Origin: Myxococcales bacterium
GTDB taxonomy: Bacteria > Myxococcota > Myxococcia > Myxococcales > JAKAPL01
Length of the DNA: 44,589 bases
Direction: 5' to 3'
NCBI GenBank assembly: GCA_021807105.1
Contig: JAKAPL010000027.1
Location: forward strand, 1-44,589
Of the stretch, positions 15,237-24,703 are shown piece after piece. The notes under the pieces are model-generated. The model worked only from the letters and a program-made list of their open reading frames with translations. It made no database searches and had not been told where the DNA came from. The translations under genes were made by a program, and so were the position numbers. Every line of letters begins with the position of its first letter. Positions within the stretch are counted from its first letter, which is position 1.

Positions 15237-16406
15237 GTGCCGCTCGCGCCGCTGCCCCTCCCCGGCCCTTCCGCCCCGCCGGCAGCCGACCGGCCACGCC
15301 AGGCGGCGTTCCTCGCCCTCTGGGCCGCCCTCCTCGCCGCGGCGTTCCTGCTGCGCGGCGTGCTGCTCCCCTTTCTCGGGGGCGCCGCGCTCGCCTACCT
15401 GCTCGCGCCGGCCATCGCCCGCTTGCAATCGGTGCGAATCTCCGGCCGGCGGCTCCCCCGCTGGGCGGCCATCCTCGTCCTGTACGTCTTCGGCGCCGCG
15501 CTCCTCTTCACCGCGGTATCGCTCGCCCTGCCGCACCTGGTCCGCGAGGCCGCGCGCCTCTCGGCCCGTGCCCAGGATCTCGCCGCTGGCCTGACGCCCG
15601 AGCGGGTCTCGCGCGCGGGAGAGGCCGCGACGGCCTGGCTCGCCGCCCATGGGCTGCCCTTCGGCCCCGGCGGCGGAGGGCGCTTCGGCATCGACCTCGC
15701 CGCGACGCTGCGGGCGGCGGGGGCCTCCCTGGGCGATCTGCTGCGGGCCCACCTCGCGGAGCTGCTCGGCCTCGGGCCGCGGCTCGTCGCCGGCGTCGTC
15801 TCGTCGATCTTCGGCGCGCTGCTCGTGGTCGTCATCGCCGCCCTGGTCCTCTCGGACCCCGGGCGGATCGCCCATGCGTTCGAGGGGCTCTTCCCCGCCG
15901 CGTGGCGTCCCGGTCTGCGCGCGCTCGGCGGGAGGATCGACGACGGCCTCGCGGGCGTCGTGCGCGGGCAGCTCATCATCTGCCTCGTCAACGGCGTCCT
16001 GACCTTCGCCGGCCTGCTGCTCTTCCGCGTCCCCTTCGCCTACGGCCTCGCCCTGCTCGCCGCGCTCCTCGCCTTCATCCCGATCTTCGGGACGTTCGTC
16101 TCCTCGGTCCCGATCGTGATCGCCGGACTCTCGCAAGGGTTTCACGTCGGGTTCGCCCTGTTCCTCTGGATCCTCGGCGTGCACGCGATCGAGGCGTACG
16201 TGCTCAACCCCAAGGTCATGGGCGGCGCCTCCCACATCCACCCGCTCCTCATCCTCCTCGCGCTGCTCGCCGGTGAGCACGACTTCGGCATCCTCGGCGC
16301 GCTGTTCGCCGTCCCCGCGGTCGCGGTGCTCCTCGCCGCCTCCTCGCAGCTTCGCGAATGGCTGGAGGCGAGACCGCCCGCCGCCGGCAGGAGCGGGGGG
16401 GCTTAG
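15237..16406 (+). CDS. AI-2E family transporter (PerM/YhhT-like)
   Basis: A 389-residue membrane protein with about eight helices. The family pattern is clear: the early hydrophobic pair (FLALWAALLAAAFLLRGV, PFLGGAALAYLLAPAIA), a soluble helical middle, the conserved GQLIICLVNGVLTFAGLLL, the FIPIFGTF motif and the NPKVMGG motif before the last helices. Members export AI-2 in E. coli (TqsA) or act as sodium antiporters; no substrate can be inferred here. Start GTG 15237 with AGGATGG upstream. Its TAG stop is part of the CTTAG target duplication of element B3. Confidence 0.88.
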   Translation: MPLAPLPLPGPSAPPAADRPRQAAFLALWAALLAAAFLLRGVLLPFLGGAALAYLLAPAIARLQSVRISGRRLPRWAAILVLYVFGAALLFTAVSLALPHLVREAARLSARAQDLAAGLTPERVSRAGEAATAWLAAHGLPFGPGGGGRFGIDLAATLRAAGASLGDLLRAHLAELLGLGPRLVAGVVSSIFGALLVVVIAALVLSDPGRIAHAFEGLFPAAWRPGLRALGGRIDDGLAGVVRGQLIICLVNGVLTFAGLLLFRVPFAYGLALLAALLAFIPIFGTFVSSVPIVIAGLSQGFHVGFALFLWILGVHAIEAYVLNPKVMGGASHIHPLLILLALLAGEHDFGILGALFAVPAVAVLLAASSQLREWLEARPPAAGRSGGA

Positions 16407-16612
16407 CCCGTCTTATTCACGGTACGGCGTAGCGAGGCGTTCGAGACCGCAGCCGAGAAGGGCAAGCGCAGCGACGACCGACGAGGCGTGCTGAAGCACG
16501 CCGCAGGAGGAAGGAGCGAGCACACCCCCCCATGTCGTTGTAGGGGTGGCAAGCCCCCCCTTCGCAGGCGCGGGATCGGACGCCGCAGCAGCCGGACCGT
16601 GAATAAGACGGG
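16407..16612 (-). mobile_element. Family B inverted-repeat element (B3) at the junction of two convergent genes
   Basis: 206 bp with the same 17-bp terminal inverted repeat, inverted relative to B1 and B2 and flanked by CTTAG (16402-16406 and 16613-16617). The left CTTAG provides the TAG stop of the AI-2E permease; the right one provides the TAA stop (complement of TTA 16614-16616) of the sensor kinase. Its interior is rearranged: the GCAGGAGGAAGGAGCGAGCA block comes before the C-rich hairpin block, the reverse of the order in B1 and B2. Confidence 0.9.
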
Positions 16613-16613
16613 C

Positions 16614-18701
16614 TTAGCGGCCGAGCATCTCCTTCACCACCGCGTCGAGACTCTCGCGGTCGACGGGCTTGTCGAGCCGCCGGTTCGGGACCTGGGCGAG
16701 GAAGTCCTGCGCCGCGGGGGTGAAGGCGCCGCCGGTCATGAAGACCATCCTCTCGGCGAGCGCCGGGCTGCGCGCCCGGATCCGGACGTACAGGTCCGGC
16801 CCACCGATCTCGGGCATCATGAGGTCGCAGAAGACGAGATCGAACTGCTCGCCGCGGCCCAGACGTTCCAGCGCGTCGGCCGCCCGGGTCACGCTGACGA
16901 CCTCCCGGCTCGCGCCGAGCAGCCGCGCGAGTGCCTTCCCGACCAGCGGCTCGTCGTCGACGATGAGGATCCTGGGCTTCGCCGGCGGCGCGGCCGCGGC
17001 CGGCGCCGCCGTGGGCGGGACCGGCGCGGCCTGGGCGGCGGGCGGCAGGAGGATCCGGAACGTCGTCCCCACCCCCAGCTTGCTCTGGACGGTGATCTCG
17101 CCGCCGAGGCTCCGGACGATCTGCTGGCAGACGGAGAGTCCGAGGCCGGTGCCCTGGCCCACCGGCTTGGTCGTGAAGAACGGGTCGAAGATTCGTCCGA
17201 GCGTCTCGGGGGTAATCCCACTGCCGGTGTCGCGCACCTCGACGACCGCGCGCCCGTCCGGGTCGGTCTGGGTGGCGACCGTGATTCGGTTCTTCTCGGC
17301 GGCGCCCTCCACGATCGCCTGGGCCGCGTTGACGAGCAGGTTCACGAGGACCTGGCCGAGCTGCGCCTCGTTGGCCTCGACCGGCGGCGCGGGCGACAGC
17401 TCCTTGACGAGCTGCGCGCGGTGCTTGATCTCGTTCCACGAGAGGTTCACCGCCGCCTCGACGACGCGCCTGGGGTCGAGGAGCGTGCGCCGGTCATGCT
17501 CGCTGGGCGAGAAGGTCTTGAGGTCGCGGACGATCGCCCGGATCCGCTCGGCCCCTCCGCGGGCTTCGCCGATGACCTCGACCAGCTCGCCGATCTTCGC
17601 CGCCAGCTCCGGCGGCGCCGAGGCCAACGCCTTCGACGAGAAGGATTCGAAGGTCTCCGCGACGTACTGGAGGTTGGCCATGACGAAGGCCAGTGGGTTG
17701 TTGATCTCGTGGGCCACCCCCGCGGCGAGCGTCCCGATGGCGATGGCCCGATCGAGCTGCATCATCCGGGCGGTCATATCCCTGCGGTTGGTGACGTCCC
17801 GGGCCACGGCGACGTGCGAGAGCTGCCCGTCGAACGGGATCGCGAAGGAGGTCACCTCCGCCGTGACGACGCCGCCGTCGGCGCGGACGAAGCGCTCCTC
17901 GACCGGGGGGGACGACCTCGCGGTTTGCAGGCGGCTGGCGACGAGCTGCCGGTCGTCGGGGTGGACGACATCGAGGACGTTGGTCCCCACGAGCGCGGAG
18001 GGGCCCGCGACTCCAAAGAGCTTCGCCGCCCGCGGGTTCACGTAAACGAAGCGCCCCCCGCGGTGGACGACGACCGCCTCGGGGATCTCCTCGATCAGCC
18101 CGCGGAAGCTCTCCTCGCTCCGGCGCAGCGCATCCTCGGCCTGCTCGCGCCCGGCCATCGCGGCGCTCGCCTGGAGCCCGGCGGCGGTGGACCGCCGGGC
18201 TTCGGCCTCCCAGTAAGCGTCGAGCGTGAGCCCCGCGTCGAGATAGAAGAGCTTGATGAGCGCCGCGACGAGCGGCAGGTCCGCGCCTTCGCTCTCCCAG
18301 ACGTCGGTCAGCAGGAAGCGCAGGTAGGTCGCCGAGGCGCCCAGGTACCAGCGGGGCTCGACCCGCTGCCGCTGGTGGTCCTCGCCGACGCGCCGCCGCT
18401 CCTGCGCGAACGCCGGGCCGTAATCGCCCGAGAAGAGGCTGTCGTAGTGGCCGAGGGCACGGAGGCGATGCGCCGCCCCGTCGGGCTCGAAGAGACGGCG
18501 CACCGGCTCGAAGGAGAGCAGGTGGCGCTGGAGCTGTTCGAGGAACGGCTCCCGTCTCGTCGAGGATGCGGCGGCGTACCGGGCTAGGAGCCGCTCGTCA
18601 TCCGGCCCGAAGCCGATGAACGCCTTGCGAGCCTCGAGATCCGCGTCCAACGGCGGGGAAGGGTTCGAGGCGGGGGTCGAGGGTATAGGGACGCTCTGCA
18701 T
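16614..18701 (-). CDS. Globin-coupled hybrid histidine kinase (globin-PAS-HK-REC)
   Basis: A 695-residue cytoplasmic sensor. Residues 28-165 match the protoglobin/globin-coupled sensor fold: RRVGEDHQRQRVEPRWYLGA gives proximal His109 and the W118-Y119 pair, so a heme gas sensor (oxygen, NO or CO) is likely. A PAS domain follows (195-305). The kinase has the H-box GVAHEINNPLAF (His331), N-box Asn458, G1 DTGSG (491-495), F-box FDPFFT and G2 GQGTGLGL. After an Ala/Pro linker, a receiver domain (577-690) has Asp626 in CDLMMP and Lys678. There is no transmembrane helix. Start ATG 18701 has GGAGG six bases upstream; the frame is open further but not coding. No separate output regulator is adjacent. 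Confidence 0.9.
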   Translation of the reverse strand: MQSVPIPSTPASNPSPPLDADLEARKAFIGFGPDDERLLARYAAASSTRREPFLEQLQRHLLSFEPVRRLFEPDGAAHRLRALGHYDSLFSGDYGPAFAQERRRVGEDHQRQRVEPRWYLGASATYLRFLLTDVWESEGADLPLVAALIKLFYLDAGLTLDAYWEAEARRSTAAGLQASAAMAGREQAEDALRRSEESFRGLIEEIPEAVVVHRGGRFVYVNPRAAKLFGVAGPSALVGTNVLDVVHPDDRQLVASRLQTARSSPPVEERFVRADGGVVTAEVTSFAIPFDGQLSHVAVARDVTNRRDMTARMMQLDRAIAIGTLAAGVAHEINNPLAFVMANLQYVAETFESFSSKALASAPPELAAKIGELVEVIGEARGGAERIRAIVRDLKTFSPSEHDRRTLLDPRRVVEAAVNLSWNEIKHRAQLVKELSPAPPVEANEAQLGQVLVNLLVNAAQAIVEGAAEKNRITVATQTDPDGRAVVEVRDTGSGITPETLGRIFDPFFTTKPVGQGTGLGLSVCQQIVRSLGGEITVQSKLGVGTTFRILLPPAAQAAPVPPTAAPAAAAPPAKPRILIVDDEPLVGKALARLLGASREVVSVTRAADALERLGRGEQFDLVFCDLMMPEIGGPDLYVRIRARSPALAERMVFMTGGAFTPAAQDFLAQVPNRRLDKPVDRESLDAVVKEMLGR

Positions 18702-18948
18702 GTTTGCCTCCCGGCGGTTCGCGGTCGAATATCTTAGCGCCCGTCCGCGAGCATCGTCCAGTCTCCGTTCCCGCGCCACAATGGCTTCGCCGGCGGTCGG
18801 ACGAGCCGACGTTGGCCCCCATCCCCGTGCCATCCTTCGTCGGGCACGGTCGCACGCCGTCCTACCTTTCACGCGCTTCGACTCCTTGCGGGCGAGCGCG
18901 CGATGTGCCAGCATCTTCGGCCCGGCACCCATGATCGAGGATCGCTCC

Positions 18949-21777
18949 ATGCCCAAGACCCGCTGGCTCGCGCTGGCTCTGCTCCCGTTCGCCGGCTGCA
19001 ACTGCCACCGCAACGGGGGGGGACCGGGGCCCTTGCAATCGCTCGACTCGACGCCGGTCGCCACCTGGCAGGCGACGGAGGGCGCCGGGTGGGGAGCGGC
19101 TCCGATCGACTTCGGCAAGATCCCGATCGGCGGCAAGAAGGTGCTGCCCATCAAGCTCGCCAACGCCGGATCCTTGGATCTGGACATCCAGAGCGTCGCG
19201 CTCCAGCAGGGGCAGAGCGGCGCGCCCGAGTTCCTCTTCGCGCCGCCGACGAACGGAGGAGCCCCGTTCGGCGCCAGCGTCCCGCAGGGAACCTCGGCGG
19301 TCGCCTATCTCGCGTTCCAGCCCGCCCGCGGCGGTGAACAGACGGCGACGCTGGTGATTCGCTCGAACAGCTCGACGACGCCGGAGTACGACGTGCCGAT
19401 CCGGGGATACGGGACCAACGTCTCGATCAGCGTCGCGCCGACCGTGCTCGACTTCGGGAACGTGCAGATCGGGACGCAGAAGATGATGCAGGTCACCTTC
19501 ACGAACCAGGGGACCGACACCTCGGACCCGATCCAGGTGGAGAAGATCATCGGCACCCAGGCGGCCGACTTCGGCTGGACCGGGGCGCCGGGCGCGCTCG
19601 CGCCGGGCAAGTCCTTCACCCTCGACGTGACGTTCACGCCGGCGAAGCCGCAAGGACCGGCGGCGGCGCTGCTGCCCTACCTCCCGTGTACGTCGTGCAA
19701 CAACCCATCGTCGATCACCTTGCAGGGCGTCGGCGTCGATTGCGACTTGGTCTTCGACCCCGACCCTGCGACCTTCCCGCAAACTCCCCAGGGATCCACG
19801 ACGACGCTGCCGGTCGCGATGACGAACATGGGGCTCGCGAGCTGTTCGCTCGGCTACCTCGCGACCGAGGCGGCGCCGAGCCCGTTCGCGCTGACCAGCG
19901 GGCCGTCGCTGCCGTACACGCTCGCGCCGGGAGGCTCGACCTCGGTCGTGGTCAGCTATACGGCCTCCGGGGCGGCGAACGACCAGGACACGCTCGTCGT
20001 GTTCATGAACCCGCTGGACGGCAAGGGACAACAGGTCAACGTCCCCCAGGAGGAGGCGACCGACCCGCTCGATGGCAACGGCACGGCCAGCCCGTGCAGC
20101 CTGCAGATCACCCCTCCGTCTTTGAACTTCGGCACCCCGTCGGTGGGGACCCCGGTCCAGAAGTCCCTGACCCTGACGAACGCGGGCCAACAGGACTGCA
20201 ACCTGACCGGCATCGGGACGGGCCCCGGAACCGATCCCGCGTTCTCGTTGCCGGCCGGGGCCCCCACGAGTCTGACGATCAAGGCGGGGCAAACCACGAA
20301 CGCCGTCGCGGTCTCGTGCGACATCAACTCGACCAATCCCCCCCTCTACCACCGGGGCACGCTCGTCTTCCGGAGCAACGACGTCAACCGCCCGAGCGCC
20401 GCGATCCCGCTGTCCGCCTATGTCAAGGGCACCGGGCCTTACGAAGACGGCTGGCCGAAGTGGCACGCGGACAACGCGGACCAGGGGAGGACCAAGGCCG
20501 ACACCTCGGCGAACGTCGGGACGATCCTCTGGAAGTTCCGGGTGGGCGTCCCGCAGACCGCCGCGGGACCCTCCGGCGCGGTCGACCCGAACCCGACCTA
20601 CATGAACTCCCCGGTCGTCGACAAGGACGGCAACGTCTACCAGCTCGGGATGGACGGGACGTTCTGGGGGCTCGATCCCGGGGCGAAGATCCTCTGGCAG
20701 CAGAAGCTCCTCCCCCCGAACCCGGACGAGCACCCCGCGACGCCGATCATCGCGGCCGACGGCACGATCTACGTCGAGACCGGCTGCGACGGGGCGGCCG
20801 GGTTGGGCGGCAGTCCTGGGCTCCTCTACCGGATCGATTCGCAGACCGGCGCGATCCTCGGCCAGATGAACCCGCCCGCCGACTGCCGCACCGACCCGTC
20901 GACCGGGCAGTGCGACACGGCGGACGGCTTCGACGTGAACCCGTCCATCGGCAACGACAACCTCCTCTTCGACGGCGACGACTTCGGGCAGACGGTCGTC
21001 TACACCCCGGCGAGCGGCGGGACGTTCACCGAGACGAGCCACGTGATCCTCCCCTGGTTCGGCGAGCGGGTGGCGGTCGCGCTCGACGGGGACGACAACA
21101 GCTACTGGTGCTGCCTCAACGTTTGCGTGGGCGTCAGCTCGCCCGCGGCCGGATTCACGGTCATCCCGGGCTGGTCGGCGAACGGCGTCCGCATCGGGAA
21201 GACGCCGGGGGCCTCCAGCATGAACGGATTCGTCAACTCCGATCTCGCCTTCGACGCCGACCACACCGGCTGGCTGATGGTCGAGGCCGGTTACCAGGTG
21301 GGCGGCACCGGCTCCACCGAGGTCGTGGCCATGGATCCCCAGAACGGCTCGCTCCACTGGGACCGGCAGCTCCCCTCGGGGAATACGCCGGGCTCGTTCA
21401 ACTTCGCGACCGATCAGGGTCTCTTCGGGTCGGACGTGGGCAACTCCGCGCCGGCCATCGGCGCGGACGGCACGGTGTACGTCGGCAACGTCGACGGCCT
21501 CTACGCGCTGGACGGGAGGGGCGGCCAGATCAAGTGGAGCTTCCCGACGACCTCGGACGTCGTCTCGGCGCCGGCGATCGGCGGTGACGGGAGCGTCGCC
21601 GGTGACGACGCCATCTTCTTCGGCACCGCCGATGGGACCTTCTACGCGCTCAACCAGGATGGCCAGCTTCGCTTCAAGGTCGCGACGCAAGGGAAGATCT
21701 CCTCGTCGCCGGCCATCGGCCCGGACGGCACGGTCTTCGTCGTCTCGGACGACGGGCAGCTCTACGCAATCCGATAG
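18949..21777 (+). CDS. ASH-repeat/beta-propeller surface lipoprotein, copy 1
   Basis: A 942-residue protein. The signal peptide ends in a lipobox (LLPFAGC, Cys17; Cys19 follows). Four Ig-like ASH (choice-of-anchor-D) units start near residues 50, 164, 264 and 388, each marked by DFG or NFG and a TNxG turn (PTVLDFGNVQIGT, PSLNFGTPSVGT). From about residue 497 (GWPKWHADNADQGR) to the end there is a PQQ-like beta-propeller with repeated blades such as GTVYVGNVDGLYALDGR and GTFYALNQDGQLRF. It is probably an outer-membrane-anchored binding or scaffold protein; no enzyme motif is seen. Start ATG 18949 is preceded by GAGGATCG. The paralogue follows 39 bases downstream. Confidence 0.85.
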   Translation: MPKTRWLALALLPFAGCNCHRNGGGPGPLQSLDSTPVATWQATEGAGWGAAPIDFGKIPIGGKKVLPIKLANAGSLDLDIQSVALQQGQSGAPEFLFAPPTNGGAPFGASVPQGTSAVAYLAFQPARGGEQTATLVIRSNSSTTPEYDVPIRGYGTNVSISVAPTVLDFGNVQIGTQKMMQVTFTNQGTDTSDPIQVEKIIGTQAADFGWTGAPGALAPGKSFTLDVTFTPAKPQGPAAALLPYLPCTSCNNPSSITLQGVGVDCDLVFDPDPATFPQTPQGSTTTLPVAMTNMGLASCSLGYLATEAAPSPFALTSGPSLPYTLAPGGSTSVVVSYTASGAANDQDTLVVFMNPLDGKGQQVNVPQEEATDPLDGNGTASPCSLQITPPSLNFGTPSVGTPVQKSLTLTNAGQQDCNLTGIGTGPGTDPAFSLPAGAPTSLTIKAGQTTNAVAVSCDINSTNPPLYHRGTLVFRSNDVNRPSAAIPLSAYVKGTGPYEDGWPKWHADNADQGRTKADTSANVGTILWKFRVGVPQTAAGPSGAVDPNPTYMNSPVVDKDGNVYQLGMDGTFWGLDPGAKILWQQKLLPPNPDEHPATPIIAADGTIYVETGCDGAAGLGGSPGLLYRIDSQTGAILGQMNPPADCRTDPSTGQCDTADGFDVNPSIGNDNLLFDGDDFGQTVVYTPASGGTFTETSHVILPWFGERVAVALDGDDNSYWCCLNVCVGVSSPAAGFTVIPGWSANGVRIGKTPGASSMNGFVNSDLAFDADHTGWLMVEAGYQVGGTGSTEVVAMDPQNGSLHWDRQLPSGNTPGSFNFATDQGLFGSDVGNSAPAIGADGTVYVGNVDGLYALDGRGGQIKWSFPTTSDVVSAPAIGGDGSVAGDDAIFFGTADGTFYALNQDGQLRFKVATQGKISSSPAIGPDGTVFVVSDDGQLYAIR

Positions 21778-21816
21778 GGGATCACCGCCGGATCCGCCAA
21801 CCCAGGAGGTCGCACC

Positions 21817-24654
21817 ATGAACAACGCCCGCTGGCTCGTCCTCGCCCTCTTTCCCCTCCAGGCATGCAACTGCCAGCACCGGGGGAGCGCACCGGGCCCC
21901 GGCACCATCGTCGGGGAGGACGCGACGCCGGCGGCCACCTGGCAGGCCCAGGCCGGCGCCGCCTGGTCGGCGCCGCCCGTGGACTACGGAACGGTTCCCA
22001 TCGGCGGCAGGAAGGTCGTGCCCATCAAGCTCGCCAACGCCGGCTCGCTGTCCCTGTCGATCGCGAGCACGACGCTCCGGCAGGGGCAGAGCGGCGCCCC
22101 GGAGTTTTCGTTCACCGAGGTGAGCAACGCCCGCGCGCCGTTCGGCGACACGATCCCGCAAGGGTCCTCGGCCATCGCCTATCTCTCCTTCCAGCCGTCG
22201 CGCGGGGGCGAGCAGACGGCGACGCTCGTGATCCAGTCGAACAGCAACGCGACGCCCGAGTACGACGTGCCGATCCGTGGCGACGCGACCAACGTGTCGA
22301 TCTCGGTGGCCCCGACCGTCCTCGACTTCGGCAACGTTCAGATCGGGACGTATAAGACGTTGCCCGTGACGTTCACGAACCAGGGAACGGACACCTCCGA
22401 CGCGATCCAGGTCGCCAAGCCGACCGGCACGCAGGCGGCCGACTTCGGCTGGACCGGGACGCCCGAGCCGTTGGGGCCGGGGCAGTCCTTCACCCTCCAG
22501 GTGACGTTCACCCCGGCCGCTCCGCAGGGGCCGGACACCGCGCTCGTCGAGTATCTCCAGTGCCCCACGTGCACGCCGACGCCCATCACGCTCCAAGGCG
22601 TGGGCGTGGACGGCGATCTCGTCTTCGACCCCGACCCGGCCTGCTTCGGCTGCGTGAACAAGGTGCCGCAGGGGCAGACGAAGTCCAAGACGATCGGGAT
22701 CGCGAACATGGGGCTCGCGAAGGTCTCCCTCACCTCGCTCGCGATCAAGGGGGTCCCGAGCCCGTTCTCGCTGTCGAATCCACCGGCCACGGGGTCGGTC
22801 CTCGACCCCGGTGGTTCGACCCAGGTGGTGGTCAACTACACCGCCTCGGTGGCGGGCAACGATCAGGACGTCCTCGTCGCCCTGGCGCAGCCGCTCGATG
22901 ATCAGGGCAAGCCGGTGGACGTGCTCCCCGAGGAGGCGGACGACCCGCTCGTCGGGAACGGGCAGGCGAGTCCGTGCAGCCTCCAGGTCTCGCCGCCCGC
23001 GCTCAACTTCGGCAACCCGGCGATCGGGACCGCGGTGCAGATGACGGTGACGCTCACGAACCTCGGCCAGCAGGTCTGCGACGTGAAGGGCATCGGGATG
23101 GGGCCGGGCACGGACTCGGCGTTCAGCCTCCCCGCCGGCGCCCCGGCGAGCCTCTCCCTCCCGCCGAACGCGAACGGGACGATCACGGTCTCCTGCGACA
23201 TCGCTTCGTCCAACCCGCCGCTCTACCACCGCGGCACGCTCGTCTTCCAGAGCAACGACACGAACCGGCCGAGCGCCGTCGTGCCGCTCTCCGCCTACGT
23301 CAAAGGTCACGGTCCGTACGCGGACGGCTGGCCGAAGTGGCACGCGGACAACACCGACGAGGGGCAGAGCCAGACCGACACCTCGGCCAACAACGGGACG
23401 ATTCTCTGGCGGTGGCGGGTGGGCGTCCCGCAGAGCGCGGGCGGGATGCTGGGGATGGTCGATCCCAACCCGACGTACATGAACTCCCCGGTGGTCGATG
23501 GTTCGGGCACCGTCTACCAGCTCGGGATGGACGGGACGTTCTGGGCGATCGATTCGGGTGGGAACAAGGTCTGGAGCGTGATGCTCTCGGCGCCGAACCC
23601 GGACGAGCACCCGGCGACCCCGATCATCGCCGCCGACAACACGATCTACGTCGAGACCGGCTGCGACGGGTCGGGCGCGGGCGGCAACGGCGGGCTCCTC
23701 TACCACCTCGACGCGGCGACCGGGAAGATCCTGGCCAGCGTGCCGCCGCCGGCCTGTCCTCCCAACTGTGATTCCGACAGCACGGCGTGGGGCGGCGGCG
23801 CCGACGGCTTCGACGTGAACCCTTCCATCGGCAACGACGGGCTCCTCTTCGACGGCGACGACTTCGGCCAGACGGTGGTCTACACCCCGGGCGCCGGCGG
23901 CGCCTTCCCCGAGACGAACCACGTGATCCTGAGCTGGATGGGGGAGCGGGTGGCCGTGGCGCTCGACCAGGACGACAACAGCTACTGGTGCAGCCTGAAC
24001 ATCTGCTTCGGGGTGACCTCGCCCGCGAACGGCTTCACCGTCATGCCCGGCTGGCCGTCGGGCGGCGCGCCGATCGGCAAGGCGGGCGGGGTGGGGGGAA
24101 TCCTCGGCGGCCTGACGAACTGGATCAACTCGGACCTCGCGTTCGACGCGAACCACACCGGCTGGCTCATGGTCGAGGCGGGGACGCAGAACGGATCCAC
24201 CGGGTCGACGGAGATCGTGGCGATGGACCCGACCAACGGACAGACCAAGTGGGACACGCCGCTCCCCTCTGGACCGACGCCGTCCTCCTGGGATCCGGCG
24301 ACCGAGCAGGGGATCTTCAACTCCGACGTGGGCAACTCCGCGCCGGCGATCGCCGCCTCCGACGGCACGGTCTACGTCGGCAACGTGGATGGCCTCTACG
24401 CCCTGAACGGCCAGACCGGCGCGATTCGCTGGACGTTCAAGACGCCGTCGGACGTCGTGTCGGCGGCGGCCATCGGGAGCGACGGGACGATCTTCTTCGG
24501 CACCGCCGACGGGACCTTCTTCGCCGTCGATTCGTCCGGCAAGCAGCGCTTCCAGGTCAAGACGACCGGCAAGATCTCCTCCTCGCCGGCCATCGGCCCG
24601 GACGGCACGGTCTTCTTCGTGTCGGACAACGGCCAGCTCTACGCGGTGCGGTAG
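21817..24654 (+). CDS. ASH-repeat/beta-propeller surface lipoprotein, copy 2
   Basis: A 945-residue paralogue of the preceding gene, colinear over its whole length: lipobox LFPLQAC (Cys17, then Cys19), four ASH units and a C-terminal propeller ending GTVFFVSDNGQLYAVR against GTVFVVSDDGQLYAIR in copy 1. Differences are spread evenly, with small indels (for example an added CFGC pair in ASH unit 3 and a glycine-rich insertion GGVGGILGGLTN), so the duplication is not recent. AGGAGG lies nine bases before the ATG. The pair is probably one transcript. Both proteins are rich in cysteine, suggesting disulfides outside the cytoplasm. Function is not known beyond likely surface binding. Confidence 0.85.
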   Translation: MNNARWLVLALFPLQACNCQHRGSAPGPGTIVGEDATPAATWQAQAGAAWSAPPVDYGTVPIGGRKVVPIKLANAGSLSLSIASTTLRQGQSGAPEFSFTEVSNARAPFGDTIPQGSSAIAYLSFQPSRGGEQTATLVIQSNSNATPEYDVPIRGDATNVSISVAPTVLDFGNVQIGTYKTLPVTFTNQGTDTSDAIQVAKPTGTQAADFGWTGTPEPLGPGQSFTLQVTFTPAAPQGPDTALVEYLQCPTCTPTPITLQGVGVDGDLVFDPDPACFGCVNKVPQGQTKSKTIGIANMGLAKVSLTSLAIKGVPSPFSLSNPPATGSVLDPGGSTQVVVNYTASVAGNDQDVLVALAQPLDDQGKPVDVLPEEADDPLVGNGQASPCSLQVSPPALNFGNPAIGTAVQMTVTLTNLGQQVCDVKGIGMGPGTDSAFSLPAGAPASLSLPPNANGTITVSCDIASSNPPLYHRGTLVFQSNDTNRPSAVVPLSAYVKGHGPYADGWPKWHADNTDEGQSQTDTSANNGTILWRWRVGVPQSAGGMLGMVDPNPTYMNSPVVDGSGTVYQLGMDGTFWAIDSGGNKVWSVMLSAPNPDEHPATPIIAADNTIYVETGCDGSGAGGNGGLLYHLDAATGKILASVPPPACPPNCDSDSTAWGGGADGFDVNPSIGNDGLLFDGDDFGQTVVYTPGAGGAFPETNHVILSWMGERVAVALDQDDNSYWCSLNICFGVTSPANGFTVMPGWPSGGAPIGKAGGVGGILGGLTNWINSDLAFDANHTGWLMVEAGTQNGSTGSTEIVAMDPTNGQTKWDTPLPSGPTPSSWDPATEQGIFNSDVGNSAPAIAASDGTVYVGNVDGLYALNGQTGAIRWTFKTPSDVVSAAAIGSDGTIFFGTADGTFFAVDSSGKQRFQVKTTGKISSSPAIGPDGTVFFVSDNGQLYAVR

Positions 24655-24703
24655 CGGCCGCGACGCGCGCCGCCGGGCCCGCGCGGTCGTATGATGGCGG
24701 GCC

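Noticed and set aside
18862..24156. 1764-residue minus-strand open frame
   Set aside because: It is antisense to both large lipoproteins, has the Arg/Gly/Asp/Val composition of a shadow frame in GC-rich DNA, and has no domain, signal peptide or ribosome binding site.
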